A stretch of DNA of 64,000 nucleotides from PFJX01 sp044227325 (GCA_044227325.1 JBGAFI010000003.1:248001-312000); one strand, 5' to 3'. Counted from the first letter of the stretch, positions 41,573-50,073 are shown. Numbers and translations: made by a program. The notes: generated by a model not told the origin, from the letters alone.

Positions 41573-42994
41573 ATGGCCGTCAAGACTTACAACGCTGGTG
41601 TGAAGGAATACCGCCAGACTTACTGGACCCCGAATTACACCCCGCTGGATACCGACATCCTGGCGGTGTTCAAGATCACCCCGCAGCCGGGTGTCGACCG
41701 CGAGGAAGTCGCCGCCGCGGTGGCCGCCGAATCGTCCACCGGCACCTGGACCACGGTGTGGACCGACCTGCTGACCGACCTGGACTACTACAAGGGCCGC
41801 GCCTACAAGATCGAGGACGTGCCCGGCGACGACACCTGCTTCTACGCCTTCGTGGCCTATCCCATCGACCTGTTCGAGGAAGGCTCCGTGGTCAACGTGC
41901 TGACCTCGCTGGTCGGCAACGTGTTCGGCTTCAAGGCGCTGCGCGCCCTGCGTCTGGAAGACGTGCGCTTCCCCATCGCCTACATCAAGACCTGCGGCGG
42001 TCCGCCCAACGGCATCCAGGTCGAGCGCGACAAGATGAACAAGTATGGTCGTCCGCTGCTGGGCTGCACCATCAAGCCCAAGCTGGGCCTGTCCGCGAAG
42101 AACTACGGGCGCGCCGTCTACGAGTGCCTGCGCGGCGGCCTGGACTTCACCAAGGACGACGAGAACGTCAACAGCCAGCCCTTCATGCGGTGGCGCGACC
42201 GTTTCGCCTTCGTGCACGAAGCCACGATGAAGGCCGAGCGGGAAACCGGCGAGCGCAAGGGCCACTACCTGAACGTGACCGCGCCGACGCCGGAAGAGAT
42301 GTACAAGCGGGCCGAGTTCGCCAAGGAAATCGGCGCGCCCATCATCATGCACGACTACCTGACCGGCGGCCTCACCGCCAACACGGGTCTGGCCAACTGG
42401 TGCCGCGACAACGGCATGCTGCTGCACATCCACCGCGCCATGCACGCCGTGCTCGACCGCAACCCGCACCATGGCATCCATTTCCGCGTGCTGACCAAGG
42501 TGTTGCGCCTGTCCGGCGGCGACCACCTGCACTCCGGCACCGTCGTCGGCAAGCTGGAAGGCGACCGCGAAGCGACCCTGGGCTGGATCGACACCATGCG
42601 CGACGAGTTCATCAAGGAAGACCGCAGCCGCGGCCTGTTCTTCGACCAGGACTGGGGTTCCATGCCCGGCGTGCTGCCGGTCGCCTCCGGCGGCATCCAC
42701 GTGTGGCACATGCCCGCGCTGGTCTCCATCTTCGGTGACGACTCGGTCTTGCAGTTCGGCGGCGGCACCCTCGGACACCCCTGGGGCAACGCCGCCGGCG
42801 CCGCCGCCAACCGCGTCGCCCTGGAAGCCTGTGTGGAAGCCCGCAACCAGGGCCGCCAGATCGAGAAGGAAGGCAAGGACATCCTGACCGCGGCCGCCGC
42901 CCACAGCCCCGAACTGAAGATCGCCATGGAAACGTGGAAAGAGATCAAGTTCGAGTTCGACACCGTCGACAAGCTGGATGTGGCCCACAAGTAA
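41573..42994 (+). CDS. cbbL: Form I ribulose-1,5-bisphosphate carboxylase/oxygenase large subunit
   Basis: This 473-residue large subunit of form I (green-type IA-like) RuBisCO has the catalytic K168 in GCTIKPKLGL, the carbamylated K194 with metal ligands D196 and E197 in DFTKDDENVNSQPFMRWRDRF, and the loop-6 region GTVVGKLEGDR. It assembles with CbbS as L8S8. AAGGAG precedes the chosen ATG by 7 bases. The next genes are cbbS, cbbQ and cbbO rather than carboxysome shell genes, so this is the cytosolic, carboxysome-free type that is usually associated with CbbQO. Confidence 0.98.
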   Translation: MAVKTYNAGVKEYRQTYWTPNYTPLDTDILAVFKITPQPGVDREEVAAAVAAESSTGTWTTVWTDLLTDLDYYKGRAYKIEDVPGDDTCFYAFVAYPIDLFEEGSVVNVLTSLVGNVFGFKALRALRLEDVRFPIAYIKTCGGPPNGIQVERDKMNKYGRPLLGCTIKPKLGLSAKNYGRAVYECLRGGLDFTKDDENVNSQPFMRWRDRFAFVHEATMKAERETGERKGHYLNVTAPTPEEMYKRAEFAKEIGAPIIMHDYLTGGLTANTGLANWCRDNGMLLHIHRAMHAVLDRNPHHGIHFRVLTKVLRLSGGDHLHSGTVVGKLEGDREATLGWIDTMRDEFIKEDRSRGLFFDQDWGSMPGVLPVASGGIHVWHMPALVSIFGDDSVLQFGGGTLGHPWGNAAGAAANRVALEACVEARNQGRQIEKEGKDILTAAAAHSPELKIAMETWKEIKFEFDTVDKLDVAHK

Positions 42995-43046
42995 TGCGTG
43001 AAACGCGACGAGCGAAACGTGAGCGCGGCGCCCGCGCCCGTTTCCC
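42995..43046. repeat. GTGAAA-type repeat, family B copy 2
   Basis: TGCGTGAAACGCGACGAGCG and AAACGTGAGCG motifs are followed by an inverted GCCCGTTTCC segment in the 85-base cbbL-cbbS gap. This is a decayed copy of the repeat at 41384-41432. Confidence 0.6.
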
Positions 43047-43079
43047 CGCCGAGCCAATCGATATCTGAAAGGAACCGAC

Positions 43080-43436
43080 ATGTCTGAAGTGATGGATTAC
43101 AAAAGCCGCCTGAGCGACCCCGCCAGCCGCAAATTCGAGACCTTCTCCTACCTGCCCGCGATGGACGCGGACAATATCCGCAAGCAGGTCGAGTACCTGG
43201 TGCGGAAAGGCTGGAACCCGGCCGTCGAGCACACCGAGCCCGAGCACCTGATGGACTCCTACTGGTACATGTGGAAGCTGCCCATGTTCGGCGAGACCGA
43301 CGTCGACCGCATCCTGGGCGAAGCCGAAGCCTGCAAGAAGGCCAATCCCAACAACCACGTCCGTCTGATCGGCTACAACAACTTCAACCAGTCCCAAGGC
43401 GCGGCGATGGTGATCTTCCGCGGCAAGACGGTTTGA
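43080..43436 (+). CDS. cbbS: Form I RuBisCO small subunit
   Basis: This 118-residue small subunit caps the L8 core of form I RuBisCO and is needed for full activity. Family blocks are FETFSYLPAMDADNIRKQVEY, the SYWYMWKLPMFGETD region and VRLIGYNNFNQSQ. Length is that of non-carboxysomal IA enzymes. A GAAAGGA element lies 7 bases upstream. It is separated from cbbL by a repeat-containing gap of 85 bases and from cbbQ2 by a palindromic repeat, which may keep cbbLS mRNA more abundant than the downstream genes. Confidence 0.97.
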   Translation: MSEVMDYKSRLSDPASRKFETFSYLPAMDADNIRKQVEYLVRKGWNPAVEHTEPEHLMDSYWYMWKLPMFGETDVDRILGEAEACKKANPNNHVRLIGYNNFNQSQGAAMVIFRGKTV

Positions 43437-43452
43437 GCCTTGTCTGATCGGC

Positions 43453-43552
43453 CTCCCCCTTTGTAAAAGGGGGATTGCGGGGGATTCCGCCGCGTCCGCG
43501 ACCGCCGGCCCGGTAAGAATCCCCCCTACCCGCCCTTTGCGAAGAGGGGAAC
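43453..43552. repeat. GC-rich palindromic repeat, family A copy 4
   Basis: Arms CTCCCCCTTTGTAAAAGGGGGA and CCCCCCTACCCGCCCTTTGCGAAGAGGGG surround a spacer of about 45 bases between cbbS and cbbQ2. The position mirrors copy 2 in the form II cluster (between cbbQ1 and cbbO1). Confidence 0.82.
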
Positions 43553-43564
43553 GAGGAACCCACC

Positions 43565-44368
43565 ATGACCGCACTCATCGACCAATACCGCATCACCGAA
43601 GAACCCTACTACCGCCCCGTCGCCGACGAGGTGGAGCTGTATGAAGCCGCCTATTCCGTGCGCATGCCGATGATGTTGAAAGGCCCCACCGGCTGCGGCA
43701 AGACGCGCTTCGTCGAATACATGGCGCACAAGCTGGGCAAGCCGCTGATCACCGTGGCCTGCAACGAGGACATGACCGCCTCCGATCTGGTCGGCCGCTT
43801 CCTGCTCAGCGCCCAGGGCACCGAATGGCAGGACGGTCCGCTGGCCATCGGCGCCCGCCACGGCGCCATCGTCTACCTGGACGAAATCGTCGAGGCGCGC
43901 CAGGACACCACCGTCGTCATCCACCCGCTCACCGACAACCGCCGTGTGCTGCCCTTGGAGAAGAAAGGCGAGCTGGTGCACGCCCACCCGGATTTCCAGA
44001 TTGTGATTTCCTACAACCCGGGTTATCAGTCCCTGATGAAGGACTTGAAGCAGTCCACCAAGCAGCGTTTCGGCGGTCTCGATTTCACCTATCCGGAACA
44101 CGCCATCGAGACCGAGATCGTCGCCCATGAATCCGGCGTCGACGCCGACATCGCCGGCAAGCTGGTGTCCATCGCCGAGCGCTCGCGCAACCTGAAGGGC
44201 CACGGTCTGGACGAGGGCCTGTCCACCCGCATGCTGATCTACGCCGGTTCCTTGGTCGCCAAGGGGGTCAAGCCGATGGCCGCCTGCCGCGTCGCCCTGG
44301 TGCGGCCGATCACCGACGACCCGGACATGCGCGATGCGCTGGACGCGGCGGTCAGCACCTTCTTCTGA
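43565..44368 (+). CDS. cbbQ: RuBisCO activase AAA+ subunit CbbQ (form I partner)
   Basis: This 267-residue MoxR-type AAA+ ATPase is homologous to CbbQ1 throughout, with Walker A GPTGCGKT and Walker B IVYLDEIVE, and carries the same QSTKQRF segment. It forms hexamers that remodel form I RuBisCO with CbbO2. GAGGAACCCACC stands just before the ATG as ribosome binding site. Differences from CbbQ1 cluster at the N-terminus and in the second half, where RuBisCO-form specificity may reside (inference). Confidence 0.95.
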   Translation: MTALIDQYRITEEPYYRPVADEVELYEAAYSVRMPMMLKGPTGCGKTRFVEYMAHKLGKPLITVACNEDMTASDLVGRFLLSAQGTEWQDGPLAIGARHGAIVYLDEIVEARQDTTVVIHPLTDNRRVLPLEKKGELVHAHPDFQIVISYNPGYQSLMKDLKQSTKQRFGGLDFTYPEHAIETEIVAHESGVDADIAGKLVSIAERSRNLKGHGLDEGLSTRMLIYAGSLVAKGVKPMAACRVALVRPITDDPDMRDALDAAVSTFF

Positions 44369-44369
44369 G

Positions 44370-44462
44370 CGTGACAGGTGACACGTGAAATGTAGGCGCT
44401 GATCAAACCGCTTCACTTTTCACTTGAGCCGCGCGGCGGCAAGTCACCTTTCACCTTTCACC
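44370..44462. repeat. GTGAAA-type repeat, family B copy 3
   Basis: GTGACAGGTGACACGTGAAATGT is followed by CTTCACTTTTCACTTGAG and by a tandem CACCTTTCACCTTTCACC, giving several inverted GTGAAA/TTTCAC pairs. It fills the cbbQ2-cbbO2 gap right up to the cbbO2 ribosome binding site (GGAGCAGCC). Confidence 0.78.
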
Positions 44463-44471
44463 GGAGCAGCC

Positions 44472-46850
44472 ATGTCCATTCAACTCGCCGACTACGCCGA
44501 ACTGCTGGAAGACCTGTCGCCGCACAGCCGCGAGATGCTGCACGCCGCCTGGCACGAGGCGACCAAGGTGTTTTCCCCGCGCGGGCTGGACAACTACCTG
44601 AAAGGCGCGGCGGCCATCCGCGGCCTCGGACGCGGCGATTCGCTGGTGGAAACCTGGATCGAGGAGGCGCCGCGGGTCGCCAAGGAAGTCGGCGAGGACA
44701 TCGTCGCCGATCTCGCCACCGCGTCCCTGATGCTGGCCTCCAAGACCTCCGGCGCGGTGATCGAGTTGCTGCTCGCCACCGCGCCCACCGCCGCCAACCG
44801 GCTCGGCGACGCCCAGCTTTTCCTCAACTACCTGCAATTCATCAACACCCTGATCGCCCAGGCGCCGCGCGGCGTCCGCCCCATGCTGGACAAGCTGGAG
44901 GTGCTGTTCCAGCAGCTCACGCTGGGCGGCCTGCGGCGCTGGGCGCTGTGGGGCGCGCACGCGCATCGCACCAACTACGAAGAGCAGATCAAATACTTCA
45001 GCCTGGAATCGAAAGAGTCCCTGGCGATGATGCAGAAGGAGCGCAAGGGCACCCTGTTGGTGGACGTGCAGCGGCGCATCAACATGTATCTGCGGGCGCT
45101 CTGGGCGCGCGATTTCTTCATGCGCCCGACTTCCGGCGACTTCGAAAACCGCGAGGGTTACCGGCCCTACATCGAGGACTACCTGCTGCACCTGCCCGAC
45201 GCGTTCGACGATTTCGCGCTCCCCGCCGCCGCCGGGACAGGCGGGGAAGGGAGCAAGGTCTCGGGCCTGGAGCTGTACCGCGCCACCGCGGCCCATTGCG
45301 CGGCGCACATCGTCGAGACGAGACAGCCCATATCCGCCGAGGCGCTCAACCCGCTGCAGATGGCGGTGATCTCGGTGATCGAGGACGCCCGCGTCGAGAC
45401 CCTGGCGATCCGCCGCTTCCCGGGCCTGAGGCAACTCTGGCGCCAACTGCACGTCGCCACGCCGGATCGGCAGGCGCGCATCGGCGACTACCTCGACCGC
45501 CTCGCCCGCGCCTTGCTCGACGAGGGCTATCGGGACGACGATCCGTGGATCGCCGAGGCGCGGGTGCTGTTCGCCAACGCGCAAGACCGCCTGGACAGCA
45601 ACCACACATCCTGGGAGATCGGCGTGCAACTGGCGCACAGCCTGGGCCAGAAGAAGATCGCGTTCAATCCGCGCGCCGATCTGCTGAGCGCGCCTTACCG
45701 GGACGACAACCGCTATTTCTGGGAATTCGAGGAATTCGATTTCGACAAGGCGGCCAGCGCCGGCTACGAATCCGTGAAGCAGGTGCGCAAGTACGTCAGC
45801 GTGATGGAAATGGCGAACGAGATCGACGTCGAAACCGCCGGGGAGGACGCCGAGGAGATCTGGGTGCTGGGCACCGAGCTGTATCCCTACGAGAACATCG
45901 GCGACGAAAGCGGCGGCAAGAGCTTCAACGAGCTGGAAGGCAAGGAGCCCATGTCCGACCCGTTCCACTACTCCGAGTGGGATTACCAGATTCAACTGGA
46001 GCGCCCCGCCTGGGCCACGGTGCTGGAAAAGCGCGCCAAGACCGGCGACCTGGGGGTCATCGACGAGATCGTCAAACAGCACAAGCGCGAGATCCACCGC
46101 ATGAAGTTCCTGCTCGACGCCATGCAGCCGCAGGGCGTGCAGCGCATCCGCAAGCTGGAGGACGGCGACGAGATCGACATCAACGCCGCCATCCAGAGCT
46201 TCACCGACATCCGCCTGGGCAATCAGCCGGACCCGCGCATCATGATGCGGTCGGTGCGCAAGACTCGCGACTTCTCCATCCTGGTCTTGCTGGATTTGTC
46301 CGAATCCACCAACGAGAAAGTGCAGGACCAGGAATACTCGGTGCGCGAACTCACCCAGCAGGCTTGCGTGCTGCTCGCCGACGCCATCAGCAAGGTGGGC
46401 GACCCGTTCGCCATCCACGGTTTCTGCTCGGACGGCCGCCATGACGTGGAATACACCCGTTTCAAGGACTTCGACCAGCACTGGGACGACGAACCGAAGG
46501 CGCGGCTCGCCGGCATGACCGGCCAGCTCTCCACGCGCATGGGCGCCGCCATCCGCCATGCCGGCCACCATCTGAAGCTGCAACGTTCCGCCAAGAAGCT
46601 GCTCATCGTCATTACCGACGGCGAGCCCGCCGACATCGACGTGCGCGATCCGCAATACCTGCGCATGGACACCAAGAAGGCGGTGGAGGACGTGGCCAAG
46701 TTCGGCGTGCTGACCTACTGCATGAGCCTGGACCCGCGCGCCGACAACTACGTCTCGCGAATTTTCGGCCAGAAAAACTACATGGTGGTGGATCATGTGC
46801 AGCGCTTGCCCGAGAAACTGCCGCTGCTCTACGCCGGCCTCACCCGATAG
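44472..46850 (+). CDS. cbbO: RuBisCO activase adaptor CbbO with vWA domain (form I partner)
   Basis: This 792-residue CbbO2 has a helical N-terminal part and a C-terminal vWA domain with MIDAS D608-L-S-E-S, homologous to CbbO1. It lacks the repeat-derived 27-residue loop of CbbO1; the corresponding site has only a short ALPAAAGTGGEG link. GGAGCAGCC precedes the ATG. It would recruit the CbbQ2 hexamer to form I RuBisCO. It is followed after 9 bases by a small gene, suggesting co-transcription. Confidence 0.94.
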   Translation: MSIQLADYAELLEDLSPHSREMLHAAWHEATKVFSPRGLDNYLKGAAAIRGLGRGDSLVETWIEEAPRVAKEVGEDIVADLATASLMLASKTSGAVIELLLATAPTAANRLGDAQLFLNYLQFINTLIAQAPRGVRPMLDKLEVLFQQLTLGGLRRWALWGAHAHRTNYEEQIKYFSLESKESLAMMQKERKGTLLVDVQRRINMYLRALWARDFFMRPTSGDFENREGYRPYIEDYLLHLPDAFDDFALPAAAGTGGEGSKVSGLELYRATAAHCAAHIVETRQPISAEALNPLQMAVISVIEDARVETLAIRRFPGLRQLWRQLHVATPDRQARIGDYLDRLARALLDEGYRDDDPWIAEARVLFANAQDRLDSNHTSWEIGVQLAHSLGQKKIAFNPRADLLSAPYRDDNRYFWEFEEFDFDKAASAGYESVKQVRKYVSVMEMANEIDVETAGEDAEEIWVLGTELYPYENIGDESGGKSFNELEGKEPMSDPFHYSEWDYQIQLERPAWATVLEKRAKTGDLGVIDEIVKQHKREIHRMKFLLDAMQPQGVQRIRKLEDGDEIDINAAIQSFTDIRLGNQPDPRIMMRSVRKTRDFSILVLLDLSESTNEKVQDQEYSVRELTQQACVLLADAISKVGDPFAIHGFCSDGRHDVEYTRFKDFDQHWDDEPKARLAGMTGQLSTRMGAAIRHAGHHLKLQRSAKKLLIVITDGEPADIDVRDPQYLRMDTKKAVEDVAKFGVLTYCMSLDPRADNYVSRIFGQKNYMVVDHVQRLPEKLPLLYAGLTR

Positions 46851-46859
46851 ACACCCACC

Positions 46860-47156
46860 ATGCAAACCACCTACGTCGGCTTCAACCAAGACAACCACGG
46901 CATCACCCAGCTCGGCCGCATCGTGCTGGACGGCTGGCTGTTCGGCTTCATCCCGGAAACGGAGGACTGCGCGGGCTGGGAACTGGGCCGCATGCAGCAG
47001 CTCATGGACAAGGTCGGCGTCGAATGGGACAAATACGCCAACCTGCCCAGCCGCCTGCCGCCGGATCTGTTCCAGCGCCACACGGAAATCTATAGCCGCG
47101 CCATGGCCAGGGCGCGCGAAAAAGGCTGGGATCCGGAACTGGGCGACGACGAGTAA
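46860..47156 (+). CDS. Small uncharacterised protein of the form I cbb operon
   Basis: This 98-residue soluble, acidic protein has no signal peptide or membrane segment. It is rich in aromatic residues (YVGFNQDNHGITQLGR, DGWLFGFIPETEDC, GWDPELGDDE). I do not recognise the family. It starts 9 bases after cbbO2 with CACCC only as a leader, so translation probably continues from cbbO2. There is no counterpart in the form II cluster, so a role specific to form I RuBisCO or CbbQ2O2 is possible. Codon use is like its neighbours. Confidence 0.75.
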   Translation: MQTTYVGFNQDNHGITQLGRIVLDGWLFGFIPETEDCAGWELGRMQQLMDKVGVEWDKYANLPSRLPPDLFQRHTEIYSRAMARAREKGWDPELGDDE

Positions 47157-47289
47157 GGGCCGGCCTGGCCGGGGGAAGCGTCATGCGGCCTGCCACGTAA
47201 CCCGCGTCTGAGACTGGGCGCGGCCGGCCAGGCGCCGGCAGTCGCGACATTCGCTCGATCCGCCTTGCCCGCGCTGCATCGCGCCATGC

Positions 47290-47334
47290 GGGCCAATGGG
47301 AGCAATGGGACCAATGGGAGCAATGGGGCCAATG
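47290..47334. repeat. 9-bp tandem repeat, five units
   Basis: Units GGGCCAATG, GGAGCAATG, GGACCAATG, GGAGCAATG and GGGCCAATG are perfectly in register. They lie in the 236-base gap between the small cbb gene and the VanZ-like gene, about 60 bases before the latter's ATG, where unit number could vary. Confidence 0.88.
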
Positions 47335-47392
47335 GTTGCGAGCGGCCATTCGTGAAATCATCGGCGCTCCATCCGCCCAGCGAATCGGCACC

Positions 47393-48610
47393 ATGTCACC
47401 GCAAGCCGCTGATCCTCAGCCACCGGGTTCCGGCAAACTCGGTTGGCTGGCGTTCGGGTACGCCCTCCTCATCGTCTACGGCAGCCTCCTGCCATTCAGT
47501 GGTTGGCGTCCGCCGCCAGCGTGGAGCAACCCGCTCCTGACCCTCTGGCCGGACTTCGACCCCGATGCCGACGTCCTCGTCAACGTGCTCGCCTATGTGC
47601 CCCTGGGCATGCTGTTGTGCTGGACGTGGATCCGGGGCGGCCTGGTCCAGTCGATCCTGTTTCCCGTCGCGGCGGGCTTCGCGCTCAGCTTTTGCGTGGA
47701 ACTGCTGCAGGAGGCCCTGCCCAGCCGGGTTTCGTCCGCGCGGGACATCTTCAACAACACCCTGGGCTCCCTCGTCGGCTCACTGATCGCCATCGGGCTG
47801 AGCTCCGACCGGCTGCCTGGGCGCTGGCTGCATGCCTGGCGCGCGCGACACCTGCTTCCCGGCCTGCTGCCCCTCCTGGGCTGCGCGGCCATCCTGTTAT
47901 GGGTCGCGGCGGAATTGTTTCCCTACCTGCCCTCCACCAACCCGCAGGTCATCAAGGCCGGGCTGCACCCTTTCGCCCATACGTTGCGCCATCCCGGACT
48001 CTTCAGCATCCCCGAAGCCCTGGTGGAGGGCGCATCCATGTTGGGCGTCGGCATCCTGGCGCGCCTCATCCTGCGCGGGCCGGTGATGCCCATGCTGGTC
48101 GTCCTGATGCTGGGCGTGATGGCGTTCAAAGTCCTGATTGCGTTCCGCATACTGTCCCTGGAGTTTTTCTGCGCGGCCCTCGCGTCGCTGGCCGTCGTCA
48201 CCCCGCTGACCCGGCAAAACCGGCGCGCCTTGGCCTGGCTGGGCCTGGCCGCCGTCTCCCTCGCCAAGATCGTCGACGAGCTGCAACCCGGCTACAGCCC
48301 CGACTGGTTTTTCCCCTTCAACTGGAAACCCTTCGCCTATCACGCCGGCAGCCTGGCCGGCATGAACGACATCCTCAGCGCTCTCTGGCTCGCCATGGCG
48401 CTCGCCGTGTTCGCGCGGTACATCGCCGGCGACCGCCTTCGACCCCGCACTGGTTTGCTGGGCGGCGCGGCCTTGTTCGGCGTGTGGTTCATGCTGGAGT
48501 GGCATCAGCGAACGCTGCCCGGGCGCCTGCCGGACATCACCGATCCCCTGCTCGGCGTGCTGGCCTGGTGGGCCGCCCTGGCGCTTAGGGAGCACCGCGA
48601 TTCCCGCTAG
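47393..48610 (+). CDS. VanZ-like polytopic membrane protein
   Basis: This 405-residue membrane protein has about ten hydrophobic segments. The N-terminal half carries the VanZ-like signature (NVLAYVPLGMLLC, then SFCVELLQEALPSRVSSARDIFNNTLG), which in other proteins is linked to teicoplanin resistance and to other integral-membrane roles; the C-terminal half is an additional unassigned membrane region. I chose the ATG at 47393 rather than the in-frame TTG at the edge of the tandem repeat. The function is not known. It is downstream of the form I cbb operon, and no terminator is visible between them, but nothing else ties it to carbon fixation. Confidence 0.72.
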   Translation: MSPQAADPQPPGSGKLGWLAFGYALLIVYGSLLPFSGWRPPPAWSNPLLTLWPDFDPDADVLVNVLAYVPLGMLLCWTWIRGGLVQSILFPVAAGFALSFCVELLQEALPSRVSSARDIFNNTLGSLVGSLIAIGLSSDRLPGRWLHAWRARHLLPGLLPLLGCAAILLWVAAELFPYLPSTNPQVIKAGLHPFAHTLRHPGLFSIPEALVEGASMLGVGILARLILRGPVMPMLVVLMLGVMAFKVLIAFRILSLEFFCAALASLAVVTPLTRQNRRALAWLGLAAVSLAKIVDELQPGYSPDWFFPFNWKPFAYHAGSLAGMNDILSALWLAMALAVFARYIAGDRLRPRTGLLGGAALFGVWFMLEWHQRTLPGRLPDITDPLLGVLAWWAALALREHRDSR

Positions 48611-49039
48611 CCGGCGCTACCGGCGCCGGGCAAAACGGAGCGGCGTGAACTCAACCCGTTGGAACCAGGCAAGCAGAGGACTCATGCCGCCTATGGTCAG
48701 ATTGTCGTCTTGTTGGGATTGGGGGTTGCGACCCTGAGAGGCAAAAAATGTCTTTGAACAGACATCGAAGGTAGGGCGGGTGGATGCGCGCTCATTGGCT
48801 GGAGCGGCTTATGGGATGGGTCATTGCTTCAGTCCGCAATCGACCCGTTCTGGTCATTGGTTTTCGCAAGCCACCAGGCAGTTATCGCCTCGTAGCGGCC
48901 GCACAAGGAAACGTTGGTTTAACGGTAGGTGTCTGCAGCGGAGTTGTCGCCCGGCTAGGTCGATGTCAGGCAGAAGTGGGTCACTCCGGTCAGTGGAGAT
49001 GGGTCTGACAGACCGGGCGAATGTCAGCAATGGGGTAAC

Positions 49040-49081
49040 GTTCCCATCGTGCGGCAGTCAGCCAATAGTTGCCGCCGGCGG
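49040..49081. repeat. Decayed direct repeat, left copy
   Basis: The order GTTCCCA, GTCAGCCA, TAGTT, CCG and GCGG seen here recurs in the same order and orientation at 51853-51895, on the other side of the three-gene cassette. Spacers between the matching words differ by a few bases, so the match is partial. Confidence 0.45.
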
Positions 49082-49212
49082 TAGCAGGGGCTTACAGGTG
49101 TTTATTCAGCAATCTCCTGGACGCGCACGTCGTGTCTTAACTAGATATGTCCTGCAGGGAGAACGCACGAAAATGATCGAGTGGCCTTAATCCGCAGCCC
49201 AGTTGGCGAAAC

Positions 49213-49239
49213 TGTCAACCAAAGTGTAAAGTGTCAACC
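49213..49239. promoter_or_regulatory. Paired TGTCAACC words upstream of the cassette
   Basis: TGTCAACC occurs at 49213-49220 and again at 49232-49239, 19 bases apart, with a related CTGTCAGTT following. They lie 30-56 bases before the first cassette gene and could be an operator for the HTH protein of the same cassette (inference). Confidence 0.35.
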
Positions 49240-49268
49240 TGTCAGTTAAGTACATCACCGAGGTTCCT

Positions 49269-50063
49269 ATGGGTAAGAAGCTGACCAACGCGCCGGTCTA
49301 CTACACGGTTGCACAAGTCCAGTTCAATCCCGTACTGGATTTGGACGGGTATATCCCCGCCATCCAACCCAAAATGCGCGAAGCACACTTTCCAGACTAC
49401 AAGAAGGAAGTCGTTCAACACCTCGTCCTCCCCTTCAGCGGGATCGGGGAGGGGCAGATAGCCGCTCCGACCCTAACGCCGCAGTCACGCTATTTGTTTG
49501 GCGATATTGATGGGCGTTCGCTGTTCTTGCTGGAAGCGAATGCCCTGTCGTTCCAGACGACCAATTACGACACCTTTGAAACCTTCTCCGAAATCTTCCT
49601 GAAAGGGCTTGGCATCCTGCACAGCGCCCTGCGGCTGGACTTCGTTGAGCGCATCGGGCTGCGGTACTTAGATGCTGTTTGGCCGTTGAAGGACGGAGAA
49701 ACGTTGCGGGATTATCTCGTGCCAGAAGTGCTGGGCCTTGCTCTGCGCGGAGAAGCACAACTTCTGCACTCGGTCAGTGAGACCATCGTCTCGACTGCCG
49801 GTGGGCAGCTTGTGTCGCGTGTCCTCATTCGCTACGGGCACGTCGGTCTCCCCGTGGAACTAGGGGGATTGGCTCCTACTATCGCCCCGCGCTTTACCCA
49901 ACGCGAAGGCCTGCACGCTATTGTTGATACGGATGCCTCGATCAGTCGTCGAGAAGCATTTGAATTGTCCAATGTGGGAGCGCAGCTGACGGCGCTTCAT
50001 GCCGAAATCGGCACAGCCTTCAATGCGACGGTCACCGACCAAGCTCGGGCCTCTTGGGCCTGA
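49269..50063 (+). CDS. TIGR04255-family protein
   Basis: This 264-residue protein of the sporadically distributed TIGR04255 family has the family start KKLTNAPVYYTVAQVQFNP, the FQTTNYDTFETFSEIF block and DFVERIGLRYLDAV followed by YLVPEVLGL. No member has a known activity. It has no signal peptide or membrane segment. It is the first gene of a three-gene unit and ends 10 bases before the next start. The base composition and codon use (many A- and T-ending codons) differ sharply from the surrounding chromosome, indicating transfer. Confidence 0.87.
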   Translation: MGKKLTNAPVYYTVAQVQFNPVLDLDGYIPAIQPKMREAHFPDYKKEVVQHLVLPFSGIGEGQIAAPTLTPQSRYLFGDIDGRSLFLLEANALSFQTTNYDTFETFSEIFLKGLGILHSALRLDFVERIGLRYLDAVWPLKDGETLRDYLVPEVLGLALRGEAQLLHSVSETIVSTAGGQLVSRVLIRYGHVGLPVELGGLAPTIAPRFTQREGLHAIVDTDASISRREAFELSNVGAQLTALHAEIGTAFNATVTDQARASWA

Positions 50064-50073
50064 AGGAGATATT

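Larger units (their letters stand above)
48611..49268. other. Long gene-poor spacer before the three-gene cassette
   Basis: This stretch of about 650 bases is clearly less G+C-rich than the flanks on its right side. Small open frames (for example 48780-49190) show no family-like composition. It holds one copy of a decayed direct repeat (49040-49081) and a putative operator (49213-49239). It looks like debris of earlier insertions. Confidence 0.6.

Noticed and set aside
45190..45250. Remnant of a family A repeat in cbbO2 at the site matching the cbbO1 insertion
   Set aside because: The CTCCCC/GGGGAA words are too short and G+C-rich to distinguish from chance; no inverted arms are present.
41573..47156. 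Carboxysome operon
   Set aside because: No CsoS or shell-protein genes accompany cbbLS; cbbQ and cbbO follow instead, which indicates the carboxysome-free type.
48780..49190. Open frame of 136 codons in the spacer before the cassette
   Set aside because: No family-like composition or ribosome binding site, and it runs across a decayed repeat.
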